The position numbers and the translations under genes are program-made. The notes beneath the pieces were generated by a model. It was not told the DNA's origin, made no database searches, and was given only the letters and a program-made list of their open reading frames with translations. Of a stretch of DNA of 64,000 nt, positions 44,203 through 53,533 are shown piece after piece. The stretch comes from Natronocalculus amylovorans (GTDB lineage Archaea > Halobacteriota > Halobacteria > Halobacteriales > Haloferacaceae), in assembly GCF_023638035.1 (NCBI RefSeq), contig NZ_JAKRVX010000002.1, positions 496,001 through 560,000 of the forward strand, written 5' to 3'. Within the stretch, counting starts at the first letter, position 1; the number at the start of each line of letters is the position of its first letter.

Positions 44203-45495
44203 TCACTCAATCAACAACTCACGCTTGTCTGCAACTGCCGCTGCCTCCTCGAACTCACCGCCACCGAGCAGTCCGCGGGCCGCACGTTTACCCCACTCAA
44301 CAGCAGGCTGTGTGAACGTAGACACGTTTGCGAGTTCGCCGTACATGATACAGGCGGCCTCCATGCCGTAGAGCAGCTCACCAATGCCACGCTCGTCCAC
44401 CCGATCGATCTCGATTCGGATATTCGGCCGACCGGCTGCCGCAAGGCTTGCTTCGGTGGCCTCGAACTCCGCAGCAAGCAGCTCACCGAGCGAGGAACCA
44501 CCAAGATACGAAAGCCCATCCAAGTCAGTCTCTGGAATCTGTCGATCGCGTCGGTTACGTGGGCGGACCAATGTGACAACTTTGTCTCGCGGTCCTGCAC
44601 GGTAGAGTTGGAGTTGGGAATGTTGGTCCGTTGCACCGAGTGCCCGAGCTGGTGTCTGTCCAACGCCATCTTTGCCAAGACTCTCTGCCCATAGTTGTGC
44701 AAACCACTCCGCGAAGTACTCAAGGTCCTCACTGTACGGCATCAGTGCGTTCGTGAGTGCACCACGTTCAGCGAGTGCATAGGTTGCAGCACCATATGCA
44801 TACGCAGGTGAGTCATACAGCGATCCGGAGAGCTTGTCGGCCTCGCTTGCTGCCCCCTCGACAATTGCATCCAGATCGTAGCCTTGGAGTGCTGCAACAG
44901 CCAGACCAACGGTCGAGAGCGCAGAGAATCGCCCAGGAACGCCATCAGGGACACGAAGGACGGGGAGGTCGTGCGCATCTGCAAGGTCTCTGAGATTTCC
45001 TTCATCACCGGTCGTGACAACCGTCCGATCGCTCCACTCTACATCGGCATCAGCCATTGCCTCCTGCACGACGAGGAAGTTTGCAAGCGTCTCAGCAGTG
45101 GTTCCAGAGCGCGAGACAACATTTACAACCGTGTCTTCAAGATCGATCGTTTCGAGGAGTGCATTGATTGCCTCCGGATCGACGTTATCCAGATAGTACG
45201 TGTCTGCATGATCCGGTGTTGAAAGCGCTGCGTCGATCGTTGCGGCACCAAGTGCGCTGCCACCGATCCCAACGGTAATAATTGACTCGGGATCGTCAAA
45301 CCGATCAACGGCAGTTTTGATCTCGTCTGTATCAACGGTCTCTGGAAGATTGAGCGCTGCATAGCCGTGTTCTTCGTTTTCCATCCCTGTTTGGATACGA
45401 TCGTGTGCAGTGGCGACCCGACTGTCAAGTCGGTCAAGAATATCCGGCGTAACACCTGGTGTAGTCTCAAGAATGTTACCGAGGTCGACGTACAT
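44203..45495 (-). CDS. pgi: Glucose-6-phosphate isomerase
   Basis: Interconverts glucose 6-phosphate and fructose 6-phosphate, mainly for gluconeogenesis in haloarchaea. It is 430 residues, similar to the short bacterial/archaeal PGI. Motifs: VGIGGSALGAATIDAAL (sugar-phosphate SIS domain, about 77-93), VVNVVSRSGTTAETLANF (about 122-139), LPVLRVPDGVPGRFSALSTVG and DQHSQLQLYRAGPRDK. The C-terminal LEATEASLAAAGRPNIRI-like segment and VEWGKRAARGLL complete the fold. The start ATG at 45495 gives MYVDLGNILETTPG. A small membrane protein gene diverges from it. Confidence 0.95.
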   Translation of the reverse strand: MYVDLGNILETTPGVTPDILDRLDSRVATAHDRIQTGMENEEHGYAALNLPETVDTDEIKTAVDRFDDPESIITVGIGGSALGAATIDAALSTPDHADTYYLDNVDPEAINALLETIDLEDTVVNVVSRSGTTAETLANFLVVQEAMADADVEWSDRTVVTTGDEGNLRDLADAHDLPVLRVPDGVPGRFSALSTVGLAVAALQGYDLDAIVEGAASEADKLSGSLYDSPAYAYGAATYALAERGALTNALMPYSEDLEYFAEWFAQLWAESLGKDGVGQTPARALGATDQHSQLQLYRAGPRDKVVTLVRPRNRRDRQIPETDLDGLSYLGGSSLGELLAAEFEATEASLAAAGRPNIRIEIDRVDERGIGELLYGMEAACIMYGELANVSTFTQPAVEWGKRAARGLLGGGEFEEAAAVADKRELLIE

Positions 45496-45608
45496 ACATA
45501 ACGTGGCGTGTCGTGGTCGTAAAATGGTTTAGCCTTCCTATCAGTGTGCCTAACACCACCCAACGGAATCCCGTGGCCATTAAACGAGTTGCATACATAG
45601 AGCAGACA

Positions 45609-46121
45609 ATGGCAGACGGCTACCGTGGTCTCATTGGCGCAGTTCCGTACGCGTTCCGGCGGAGTAGCTCACGGCTTTTCAAACTGTATGTTGTTATCGG
45701 AACGCTAGCGGCGGTTGGCATTGCCGTGGTTGTCCTGTCAGGGCTTGTTGTGCTTCTTGGTGAGACCGCAGAATCACCTGGAGGGGCGCTCACGCTCTCT
45801 CGATCGCTCTACGTGCTGATCGGCCTGTTTTTGGCAGGACCACTTCTCGCACCAACACTGTATGTTGCGCGGCGACATCGACGCTCTATCGAGGTGTCCG
45901 ATCGATATGATAGCATGCTCGCAGTCACTGGATTCGTCTTTTTATTCTCGCTCTATGTTGGGCTGGTTATCACCGTTCAGCCGGTGCAACAAGAGGTTGT
46001 GACCGGTGTGCATGCGCCGATCATCGGGTTTCTCTATGCACTCCCACAAGTGGCAGGGGTTGTCCCACCAACGATCGCAGGGATTGTAATTTATATCGCA
46101 CACAAAACACTCTCAACATAA
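45609..46121 (+). CDS. Haloarchaeal membrane protein of unknown function
   Basis: About 170 residues with four helices. A conserved N-terminus MADGYRGLIGAVPYAFRRS precedes helix 1 (VVIGTLAAVGIAVVVLSGLV). A helix pair and a cytoplasmic basic loop (ARRHRRSIEVSDRYD) follow, and the end PQVAGVVPPTIAGIVIYIAH is conserved in my recollection of the family. No function is known. The ATG at 45609 is preferred over 45513 because the extra sequence is basic. The DUF5812 gene follows on the same strand. Confidence 0.78.
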   Translation: MADGYRGLIGAVPYAFRRSSSRLFKLYVVIGTLAAVGIAVVVLSGLVVLLGETAESPGGALTLSRSLYVLIGLFLAGPLLAPTLYVARRHRRSIEVSDRYDSMLAVTGFVFLFSLYVGLVITVQPVQQEVVTGVHAPIIGFLYALPQVAGVVPPTIAGIVIYIAHKTLST

Positions 46122-46176
46122 GGTGCGGTTCTTCCGCTCCGAAACGCCCAAACATTTTGCTGCCCAAACGCTGTCA

Positions 46177-46656
46177 ATGACTGCAGAGGAATCAAAAAAA
46201 GAGAGCACGTTTCTTGTAACCCATGCAGATGCAGATTCTGCCGTGCTCAAAGACGTCCATGACGGACAGGTACACACGCTCTCAACAAACCCGGGTATTG
46301 CTGTCGATGATGCCGTCGAAGGGGTTGTTGCGCCAGATCCACCGCTTGAGGTCTCATGGCAGCTTGTGGACGTACAAGAACGCCGATCGCTCTCGATTGC
46401 CGAAAGCGAGGAACCACCGACACAACAAGAACGCGAGCTTGCAGCTGAGCAAGCTGTTGGCGAATTAGCGCGAGAACCGCGTGCAGGGATTGGCGAGCTA
46501 CATGTGTTGACCGTCCCTGAAGAGACAACTGACGAGGCCGTTGCAGATGTAGTGGACGATCGAGAAGGAACGCTCTCTCGTGCAGCTCGAATCGGTGTCA
46601 ATCGTGTTGAAGTTCGATCGGAGCCTGGCGTTGTGAGTATCCGATATCTACCGTGA
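46177..46656 (+). CDS. DUF5812 family protein
   Basis: A 159-residue acidic soluble protein matching haloarchaeal DUF5812. It starts MTAEESKKESTFLVTHADA. An N-terminal beta domain (TFLVTHADADSAVLKDVHDGQVH) is followed by a helical section (QQERELAAEQAVGELARE) and an alpha/beta end (GELHVLTVPEETTDEAVADVV). It has no enzymatic motif and the function is unknown. It is 55 bp after the membrane gene and 123 bp before secF. Confidence 0.82.
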   Translation: MTAEESKKESTFLVTHADADSAVLKDVHDGQVHTLSTNPGIAVDDAVEGVVAPDPPLEVSWQLVDVQERRSLSIAESEEPPTQQERELAAEQAVGELAREPRAGIGELHVLTVPEETTDEAVADVVDDREGTLSRAARIGVNRVEVRSEPGVVSIRYLP

Positions 46657-46748
46657 TCTAACAGGTGTGTAGCTTCGGACGTGTATTCTCTAATGTAGCG
46701 TCACAATAGCGATGAAAAGTGGGCGGTTTCTGCCGAATACATGAGAAG

Positions 46749-46755
46749 GCTTATT
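46749..46755 (+). promoter_or_regulatory. TATA-like box of secF-secD
   Basis: GCTTATT is centred about 27 nt before the ATG at 46780. The position supports that ATG as the true start and a leaderless secF-secD mRNA. Confidence 0.45.
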
Positions 46756-46779
46756 CAACGCCCACAACCACCGAACTGT

Positions 46780-47649
46780 ATGGTTGAGTTTGAGGTACCG
46801 GAGATTGATTATACCGACTACAGCAACCGGCAACTTGCGGCGGTGCCGCTTGCCGTGCTTGCAGTTGCCCTTCTTATTATTGGTGGTTGGTATGTCGCAA
46901 CCGGGTATCCGGTGAATCCGGGATTGGAGTTCATCGGCGGAACAGAGCTACGAATTGACGTCGAGGACGGCGATGCGCGCGCACAGATCGATGAAGCATT
47001 TGCAGCAGAGCCAGACTCGGTGAGACAGGTTGCAAGCGATGGCTCATACATTATTACGTTCCGGGCAGGTGATGCTTCAACGAGCGAGTTGGAATCCCAA
47101 GCGAATGATGCAGGGTTTGAAGTCCGGGCGATCGATTCGGTTTCACCGAGCTTCGGCTCCGATACGCAGTTCCTCGCACTTGGTGGGCTGTTAGTTGCGT
47201 TCACTGGAATGAGCGTGCTTGTATTTGCCATGTTCCGAACGTTTGTCCCATCCGTTGCGGTCGTTGCATCGGCATTCTCTGACGTGATGGTCCCGCTTGC
47301 AATGATGAATCTGCTTGGGATTGAACTGACGCTCGGAACCGTTGCTGCGTTACTGATGTTGATTGGTTACAGTGTGGACTCCGATATCTTGTTGAACAAT
47401 AGCATTCTCAGGCGAACAGGTGACTTCTATGAGTCAACAAACTGGGCGATGCGGACCGGTGTCACGATGACCGTGACGTCGATCGCAGCGATGACGGTGA
47501 TGACGATCGCAGCATGGATCTTTGGGATTGGTCTCCTAACGGCGATCGGGATCATTCTCGTTATTGGCTTGCTGACTGATCTGATGAACACATATCTGCT
47601 GAATGTCAGCCTGCTTCGCTGGTATAAATACGAAGGGGTGAAACGATAG
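46780..47649 (+). CDS. secF: Protein-export membrane protein SecF
   Basis: A subunit of the SecDF complex, which uses ion motive force to pull proteins across the membrane after SecY. It is 289 residues. Helix 1 lies at about 22-42. The first periplasmic domain contains NPGLEFIGGTELRIDV. Helices 2-6 include AFSDVMVPLAMM and LMLIGYSVDSDILLNN, the RND-type proton/ion pathway. The ATG at 46780 (MVEFEVPEIDYTDY) is preferred over 46741. secD follows with no intergenic base, the usual haloarchaeal order secF then secD. Confidence 0.95.
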   Translation: MVEFEVPEIDYTDYSNRQLAAVPLAVLAVALLIIGGWYVATGYPVNPGLEFIGGTELRIDVEDGDARAQIDEAFAAEPDSVRQVASDGSYIITFRAGDASTSELESQANDAGFEVRAIDSVSPSFGSDTQFLALGGLLVAFTGMSVLVFAMFRTFVPSVAVVASAFSDVMVPLAMMNLLGIELTLGTVAALLMLIGYSVDSDILLNNSILRRTGDFYESTNWAMRTGVTMTVTSIAAMTVMTIAAWIFGIGLLTAIGIILVIGLLTDLMNTYLLNVSLLRWYKYEGVKR

Positions 47650-49203
47650 ATGTTCGAGAAAATCAAGGAAAACTACCGTGTGACGCTGCTCATCATCATT
47701 TGTTTACTGGCAGCGTTTGCACTGTTCTCTCCAACGATGGCGCCAGAGGCTGGTGTCGGGGGTGAAGATGCGGATGCACGACAAGGAGTGACTAACCTCC
47801 AGTATGGGCTTGATCTTGCTGGTGGAACCCGAATCCAAGCGCCATTAATCGGGATGACTGCAGATTCGGTTGATTTTGGTGGTGATAGTGAGGCAGACGT
47901 TCCGTCGAACGTCGCAGACGAACTGGAGGGCATAGAGGAGACCGATGTCCTTGCAAGACAGGAGTTTGAAGACGAGCCAGGGACAGTTGAGGTTGTCAAT
48001 GAGAATGTGACAGAAGAGGAGTTCGCAGCTGCAATGGATGCTGCTGGATACGAGTACGGTGACATAAGCACAGGCGTTACCCAACAAACTCGGAAAGAGG
48101 CAATCAGCGTTCTTGAAGGCAAAGTCAACGAGGCAGGGCTCTCAGGGAGTACCGTCCGTGAGGCCGGCGAGTTCTTCATCATGGTTGAAGTCCCTGGTGA
48201 AGGTCGGCAAGATGTGATTGACCTCATTCAAGAGCGAGGGTCAGTGCGAATTGATATTTATTATCAGGATGATGACGGCGAGTACGTCACTGAAACCGCT
48301 GCACTGACACAGGATGATTTCCAGACGATCGGAACTGCCCAACAAGATGACCAAAGCGGCCCGCACGTTCCAGTGACGGTGCGTAGTTCGGTGGCACCGG
48401 AGTTCGAGCAACTGCTTGTTGATACTGGTGTTGCACAAGCGGGTGGCTCTACCTGTCGATATGAGGAGAGTCCAGAGAACACCGACCCATGTCTCCTGCT
48501 TGTTGTTGATGACAATGTGGTCAACTCATTCGGAATGAACCCTGGACTTGCAGACAGCATGCGATCGGGCGAGTGGTCACAGAGTCCAAACTTCATCCTC
48601 ACCACCGGTGACTTCGAAGATGCACAGCGTGTTGCGGTAAACCTCCGCGCAGGTGCACTTCCAGCACCGCTTAATATTGAAGCAGGAACAACCTCGTTCA
48701 TTTCGCCAACACAGGGTGAAGAGTTCCGAACGAACTCTCTGATTGTTGGAATCGTGGCCGTGTTTGGTGTCGCGGGATTCGTCTTCTTACGCTACCGTGA
48801 GCCAAAAGTTGCTGCCCCGATGGTTGTAACAGCGCTTTCCGAGGTGTTTATTCTCCTCGGATTTGCTGCTGCACTTGGCTATCCGCTGGATCTTGCAGTC
48901 ATTGCAGGATTCATTGCGGTGATCGGTACCGGCGTGGACGATCTGATTATTATCGCTGATGGGGTGATGGCCGAAGGCGATGTGCATAGCCGGAAGGTGT
49001 TCGACTCACGCTTCCGGAAGGCCTTCTGGGTCATTGGTGCGGCTGCCGCAACAACAATCATTGCGATGTCACCGCTTGCGATCCTTTCGCTCGGTGATCT
49101 TCGTGGATTCGCGATCTTTACCATCCTCGGTGTGCTTGTTGGTGTGCTTGTCACCCGTCCAGCGTACGGTGACATTCTTCGGTACCTGCTTACCGATAAG
49201 TAA
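47650..49203 (+). CDS. secD: Protein-export membrane protein SecD
   Basis: The partner of SecF. It is 517 residues: helix 1 at about 11-28, a large extracellular domain (about 30-360) with YGLDLAGGTRIQAPL and TVREAGEFFIMVEVPGEG, then five helices with EVFILLGFAAALGYPLDLAVIAGF and VIGTGVDDLIIIADGVM carrying the transmembrane aspartates used for ion coupling. The ATG directly follows the secF stop, so translation is coupled. The extracellular domain is acidic, as expected for exposure to high salt. Confidence 0.95.
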   Translation: MFEKIKENYRVTLLIIICLLAAFALFSPTMAPEAGVGGEDADARQGVTNLQYGLDLAGGTRIQAPLIGMTADSVDFGGDSEADVPSNVADELEGIEETDVLARQEFEDEPGTVEVVNENVTEEEFAAAMDAAGYEYGDISTGVTQQTRKEAISVLEGKVNEAGLSGSTVREAGEFFIMVEVPGEGRQDVIDLIQERGSVRIDIYYQDDDGEYVTETAALTQDDFQTIGTAQQDDQSGPHVPVTVRSSVAPEFEQLLVDTGVAQAGGSTCRYEESPENTDPCLLLVVDDNVVNSFGMNPGLADSMRSGEWSQSPNFILTTGDFEDAQRVAVNLRAGALPAPLNIEAGTTSFISPTQGEEFRTNSLIVGIVAVFGVAGFVFLRYREPKVAAPMVVTALSEVFILLGFAAALGYPLDLAVIAGFIAVIGTGVDDLIIIADGVMAEGDVHSRKVFDSRFRKAFWVIGAAAATTIIAMSPLAILSLGDLRGFAIFTILGVLVGVLVTRPAYGDILRYLLTDK

Positions 49204-49228
49204 CGCTGCGGTCTGCAATACCCCTATT

Positions 49229-49594
49229 TTACACGGTGAATAACAGCCAGAGATTGGAGGCTGTTAAAAATACTCCAACGAGCGTCAGTACGATCGGTGG
49301 GAAATAGTACAGAAACCGATCGTGGTCGCGCGAGCCCAACAGACTCACCCAAATGAGAATCATGAATGCAGCGAGTTTGATCGCAACGAGTCCTTCGATA
49401 CCATACGCACTCATGGCCCATCGAACAAGCGGATTTGCTTCACGAAGTTCGGAAACAAAGTCAACGAGTGCAATCGTCGTAACGATGTCACCGACGCCGT
49501 ACGTCGAAGTTGCTGCAATCCACAGCGAATAAAACTCTCGCTGACGCGATCGATGAAACGGAGGGTCTACCGGAGTGGAATCAACACTCGTCAC
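49229..49594 (-). CDS. Small membrane protein, unknown function
   Basis: A 121-residue protein with three or four helices (FYSLWIAATSTYGVGDIVTTIAL, GLVAIKLAAFMILIWVSLL, FPPIVLTLVGVFLTASNLWLL) and the motif REANPLVRWAMSAYG between helices 1 and 2. It starts with GTG at 49594. It resembles short haloarchaeal proteins of unknown role. It lies downstream of rnhB on the same strand (48 bp), so it may be the last gene of the pus10-rnhB unit. It converges on secD. Confidence 0.72.
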   Translation of the reverse strand: MTSVDSTPVDPPFHRSRQREFYSLWIAATSTYGVGDIVTTIALVDFVSELREANPLVRWAMSAYGIEGLVAIKLAAFMILIWVSLLGSRDHDRFLYYFPPIVLTLVGVFLTASNLWLLFTV

Positions 49595-49642
49595 AGACGT
49601 ATGAGTACGACATCAATATATAAGAGACAATGGGAGGTTGAT

Positions 49643-50305
49643 TCAGTCAAAATCACTCAACCCTGACTGTGAGGCGGCCGCCAACAAGTCATCACACGTC
49701 GCCCACGATCGGCGCGCACATGCTGGTACATCACCGTGGGTAGCAATGTATGTCTCAAGGAATGATCGCGTATTTGGATCACTCGGGTAGCCGCTTCCAA
49801 GATCACCAAAGTCAGCATACTCCGCTTTGAGCGTCTCAATTCGACGATCGCGTTCAACCTTGGCAACAATCGACGCTGCAGCAACGAGTGGATACGTCTC
49901 ATCAGCACGATGTTCAGAGACAACAGTCACTGGCGTTGAAACCCCATCAACAATTCGATTCCCAAACCGTTCTGCAGATACATCTCCCGCATCAACAACG
50001 ACCTCATCAGCTTCGTTGACGACTGCGTTGATCGCCCGCACCTGCCCACGTACAGTGAGTGAGTTCATATCCGTCTCTGGATCGTCGATCTCTTCGACCG
50101 TAATGATACCAAGACCAATCTCGATCGATGGATCGGCAACAAGCGTCTGTGCGATCGATTCGCGTTTCGTTGGGGTGACCTGTTTTGAGTCGTTGATACC
50201 GGAGGGGAGTGCGGTTTCATCTGCACGAACGCACGCAGCGACCATCGGTCCAATAACTGGTCCTTTCCCAGCCTCATCAACGCCACATCGAATCTTCGCT
50301 GGCAT
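49643..50305 (-). CDS. rnhB: Ribonuclease HII
   Basis: Degrades RNA in RNA-DNA hybrids and removes single ribonucleotides. It is 220 residues. The catalytic acids are in CGVDEAGKGPVIGPMV (Asp9, Glu10), VVVDAGDVSAERF (Asp about 103) and, further on, the conserved KVERDRRIETL segment with a final Asp. The length is normal for archaeal RNase HII. It starts 8 bp after the stop of pus10, so the two are an operon. Confidence 0.95.
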   Translation of the reverse strand: MPAKIRCGVDEAGKGPVIGPMVAACVRADETALPSGINDSKQVTPTKRESIAQTLVADPSIEIGLGIITVEEIDDPETDMNSLTVRGQVRAINAVVNEADEVVVDAGDVSAERFGNRIVDGVSTPVTVVSEHRADETYPLVAAASIVAKVERDRRIETLKAEYADFGDLGSGYPSDPNTRSFLETYIATHGDVPACARRSWATCDDLLAAASQSGLSDFD

Positions 50306-50313
50306 ATGTGTGA

Positions 50314-51600
50314 CTACTCCCCAATGAAGAACTCTTCGCGTTCAAATGGCTCCGCTACGCCCTCGACACCGGTAACATCGAGTGCAGTGACAACTGCTGA
50401 GACATCGAGCAATCCAGCAAGGCTTGGTTCGGTTCGCCCATCATCACCGGAGATGAGTTCTTTGATGTAGAGTCCACCTTCACCGTGAATTTCAACAATC
50501 GCATGCCGATCGTCGACATGTTCTGCAGTTGCAGTCAGTACCTCTCGGACACGGGTGAGTGCTGCACGACGATGGTCAACCCGCTGCGGCGTGTACTGTT
50601 CGATCGTCGCCCCATCAAGCGTCTCAATAGCCGATTGGAGTGCATCCGCAGAGATATCATCACCAAACTCAACCTCCGCTCGGTATGTCTTTGAGGCGTC
50701 CAACTCTTTCACCCGTTCGACCATATCGTAGCGAGCCAGTCGGAGCCCTTCAACCTCGACTGCACCGTCTGCAAAGGCGTTAATATCACCTTCTAGCTGG
50801 TCAACATCGATCATCCGTCGCCGTGGTTCCATCACTTCAACAACGAATGGGCGGCCAGTTCCAAGCATGAGTGCATCAACATCCTCTCTGCCTGCACCGT
50901 GGAACGTCGCTTCCGTTCCATCCATGACATCCTCAACGATCGGTGCAGTGTAGCTCTCAACGCTGTCGTCATAGAGGTAGCCAGAACCACCGCAGTGGTC
51001 GCAGGACTGTCGTCCGTTTCGTCCGCTCGCATGACACTCTCTACATGGCCAATCAGTCTGTGGGATATCTCGTTCGAGTTTCCGATAGCGTCCATAGACA
51101 AATGCGGAGTTGATGTTCGTGTCAATCCGATCAACCGCAAGTTCGATCGTGAACTGGACATCCGGCCGGGTGAAATCAACGTCGGTCCCGGTCAGTGCGC
51201 CAATACGTTTCCCAACTTCACGGTTGAATGCGGATTTGAATAGCTCGCCTGCATCCGGATCGAGCCCAGCATCTTCGCGGAGGAGCACATCGTTTTCTTC
51301 AATGAGCGGTGGTGTTCGAGTGCCGACTTGGTACGTTCCAAACTCAATGTCTGCAACCGCTGTTGCTGCTCTTTCAGCCCATTCATCATAGGTGTCACAG
51401 TGGCCCTCACAAACCCAACACTCCGCCGGGGAAACTGGTTCATACGGCTCATCGTCATCCAGCGCGACGGCTGTTCGAAGCCCTTGTCCTCGGTGTTCGT
51501 TTGTCAACCCAAAGCTTCGATCGGCAAAAACCCGACCGAGACAGCCATCGCACACAGGACCCGCATCAATAACAGCCTGTGCGTCCGCGAGAATACCCAT
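50314..51600 (-). CDS. pus10: tRNA pseudouridine synthase Pus10
   Basis: Makes pseudouridine at tRNA positions 54 and 55. It is 428 residues. The N-terminal THUMP-like region holds zinc-binding cysteines (CDGCLGRVF at 17-25; CWVCEGHC at about 61-68) and a second set CRECHASGRNGRQSCDHCGGSG (about 186-207). The catalytic core includes GAGREDVDALMLGTGRPFVVE with the nucleophile Asp. The C-terminal IVEIHGEGGLYIKELISGDDGR is the family end. The extra Cys cluster between the domains is unusual but fits the archaeal type. Confidence 0.95.
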   Translation of the reverse strand: MGILADAQAVIDAGPVCDGCLGRVFADRSFGLTNEHRGQGLRTAVALDDDEPYEPVSPAECWVCEGHCDTYDEWAERAATAVADIEFGTYQVGTRTPPLIEENDVLLREDAGLDPDAGELFKSAFNREVGKRIGALTGTDVDFTRPDVQFTIELAVDRIDTNINSAFVYGRYRKLERDIPQTDWPCRECHASGRNGRQSCDHCGGSGYLYDDSVESYTAPIVEDVMDGTEATFHGAGREDVDALMLGTGRPFVVEVMEPRRRMIDVDQLEGDINAFADGAVEVEGLRLARYDMVERVKELDASKTYRAEVEFGDDISADALQSAIETLDGATIEQYTPQRVDHRRAALTRVREVLTATAEHVDDRHAIVEIHGEGGLYIKELISGDDGRTEPSLAGLLDVSAVVTALDVTGVEGVAEPFEREEFFIGE

Positions 51601-51658
51601 ACCGACACATCCAAGCGAACGAATAACTGTCTTGCCCTTCTGCGGAGCAAGATCTGTG

Positions 51659-51672
51659 GTATGGTACCATAC
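51659..51672. repeat. 14-bp perfect palindrome between pus10 and the EamA gene
   Basis: GTATGGTACCATAC is a perfect palindrome about 58 bp upstream of the pus10 start and about 130 bp upstream of the EamA start. It is flanked by T/A-rich sequence (AAATATAT). It looks like a dimeric regulator site, probably for pus10, but no regulator is identified. Confidence 0.5.
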
Positions 51673-51799
51673 TGAAATATATCGATTATTCGAGCTTTAC
51701 TGCCAAATGAGTCGTGTGGGTTGCTAGCAGAACTCCGAGAATACTTTTGTTTAAGCCCCTCATACGTGTTTTCCACGACAGACACACGATACATAGATA

Positions 51800-52819
51800 A
51801 TGTTTATAAATCTGATACAATATAGAAATACGATCCTGTTTGCACTGCTTTCAGTTCTGTGGGGAACTTCATTTGTAGCCATCTCTGTTGGGCTTGAAGC
51901 GCTTCCACCGCTGTTGTTTGCGGCACTCCGGTACGACATCGCTGGCGTCCTCTTATTAGCGTATGCCGCGATCGCAGCAGATCAGTGGCGACCGCACGGG
52001 AAAGATGAGTGGCTTCTCGTCTCCGTTGGAGGTATCCTTGTGATCGGCGTCCACTTTGCATTCTTATTCATTGGACAGACCTACGTGACGAGTGGAATTG
52101 CAGCGATCGTTCTGAGCACGGCACCAATCCTGACACCGCTTTTTGCATGGGTGTTGCTCCCTGATGAGCGCGTTGGGATCTCCGGTGCGATCGGCATTCT
52201 GCTTGGACTCGTTGGCGTTGCACTCATCGCCTCACCGGATCCAAGCGCGGTTGACGGAACCGCCGTCGGTGTCCTCTTGCTTGTGCTCTCTGCGGCGAGT
52301 TTTGCATTTGGAGCTGTTCTTGTCAAGCGGCTCCCTGCTCGGATGGAGCTTATTCCATCACAGGCGTGGATGATGCTCATTGGCGCTTTTAGCCTGCATA
52401 TTGGAAGCCCGCTCCGTGGCGAGGCTGGGATCTCCACGGTTGTTTGGAACATTGAGACCGTCATCTCGCTTCTGTACTTGGCAATCGTCGCCGGTGCGAT
52501 CGGCTTTGTGATCTACTTTGATCTGCTTGAAGAGATCGGTGCGATTGAGATCAGCCTCGTGAACTATATTGTCCCGGTGGTTGCAGCAGTTTTCGGCTGG
52601 CTGATGTTATCCGAATCGATCACCGGACAGACCGTTTCCGGATTTGCAGTCATCTTCGTTGGGTTTGTTTTATTGAAGTGGGATACCGTCTCCTCGCAGA
52701 TTATTCACATCCAAGCGCGCCTCAGCCGTGGGCATAGCGTTGAAAACGAGTATGTTGATATCTCGGCGATACAGTCCGAAAACCAAACGCAGCGTCGAAG
52801 CTATCCCGCAGACGACTAA
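51800..52819 (+). CDS. EamA/DMT-family transporter
   Basis: A 339-residue permease with ten helices in two EamA repeats. The first repeat has SVLWGTSFVAISVGLEALPP and LFAALRYDIAGVLLLAYA; the second has GAIGFVIYFDLLEEIGAIEI and VNYIVPVVAAVFGWLMLSE. A hydrophilic C-terminal tail of about 45 residues is cytoplasmic. It is paralogous to the truncated gene at the left edge. The substrate is unknown. The ATG at 51800 is in an AT-rich setting. Confidence 0.88.
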   Translation: MFINLIQYRNTILFALLSVLWGTSFVAISVGLEALPPLLFAALRYDIAGVLLLAYAAIAADQWRPHGKDEWLLVSVGGILVIGVHFAFLFIGQTYVTSGIAAIVLSTAPILTPLFAWVLLPDERVGISGAIGILLGLVGVALIASPDPSAVDGTAVGVLLLVLSAASFAFGAVLVKRLPARMELIPSQAWMMLIGAFSLHIGSPLRGEAGISTVVWNIETVISLLYLAIVAGAIGFVIYFDLLEEIGAIEISLVNYIVPVVAAVFGWLMLSESITGQTVSGFAVIFVGFVLLKWDTVSSQIIHIQARLSRGHSVENEYVDISAIQSENQTQRRSYPADD

Positions 52820-52831
52820 TTTTGAGTCGGG

Positions 52832-53155
52832 CTAGCGATCGGGAAGGCTATCTTGCTGTTGGATCCGAACCTGTTGTGGTGAGACACCAAATCCAGATGC
52901 AAGCCGCGCTGCAACAGCATCGCTCGTCGAATCCTCGATCTCGTCAATATCGTCGGTCAACAGCTCTGCATGTGCCTCAACCGTCAGATCGTTTAACCCT
53001 GGTTGGAGACCACAGAGCGTGAGCGATCGGACTGAGACGCCAGCGATTCGCTCGAGCTGTCGTCGAACGCCAGCTTCGAGATCGCCAGGTGCATGGCGCG
53101 AGATCGTCACGGTCAGGTCGGCTTGTACCGTCAGTTTGCAGATTGTGACTGACAT
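52832..53155 (-). CDS. Small acidic protein of unknown function
   Basis: A 107-residue protein starting MSVTICKLTVQADLTVTISRH at 53155. It has an alpha/beta pattern, with LEAGVRRQLERIAGVSVRSLTLCGLQ, LTVEAHAELLTDDIDEIED and FGVSPQQVRIQQQDSLPDR. I do not recognise the family. The frame is open up to 53365, but the extra 70 residues are very basic and Arg/Cys-rich, so the shorter form is chosen. It converges on the EamA gene with 12 bp between stops. Confidence 0.68.
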   Translation of the reverse strand: MSVTICKLTVQADLTVTISRHAPGDLEAGVRRQLERIAGVSVRSLTLCGLQPGLNDLTVEAHAELLTDDIDEIEDSTSDAVAARLASGFGVSPQQVRIQQQDSLPDR

Positions 53156-53371
53156 AACGCTTCCATCGTGAGTCGAACACGTCGAGAGCAACGGCGACCG
53201 TGGCCAGTTGGCCCGCCGTCTCGCCCCCAGGCAGCGCCTGTGGAAGCGGATCGGTCGGTTCAGTTTCAGTTTCGGGTCACGGCTCAACGTGTCGCTGCGC
53301 AGGAAGAAGGATAGACGGTCGCACCATCCCATGCGGCATCGAACCGCGTCCCGCGCAGTGAACAAGTTATG

Positions 53372-53533
53372 TTATGCCGCGAGGGGAGTGAAGCGACCAG
53401 TAACACCAGCTGCCGCCCCATATGGAGCCGCAAGTGGTGTTACACGTACAATGACCATCCACGCCCCTTTGATCGCAGCCGCCACACTGTGAGGATTCAC
53501 AGCGGACCGATTGCGAGAGGGTGTGGTGATCAT
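53372..53533 (-). CDS. Possible 53-residue small protein (weak)
   Basis: An ATG-started frame with a basic N-terminus and an Ala/Gly/Val/Pro-rich remainder in which TPLAA occurs twice (VRVTPLAAPYGAAAGVTG, then RFTPLAA at the end). It is not acidic, unlike most proteins here, and has no recognised family. The frame overlaps the inverted repeat noted for this gap, so the sequence may instead encode RNA. Listed only so that it can be checked. Confidence 0.2.
   Translation of the reverse strand: MITTPSRNRSAVNPHSVAAAIKGAWMVIVRVTPLAAPYGAAAGVTGRFTPLAA

Noticed and set aside
53400-53443. Mobile-element terminal repeats
   Set aside because: The inverted repeat is only 8 bp with a 28-nt loop, with no target duplication or transposase nearby.
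53208-53492. A 94-residue plus-strand frame in the 53-kb gap
   Set aside because: Very Arg-rich with no recognisable motif and no acidic bias; unlikely to be a haloarchaeal protein.
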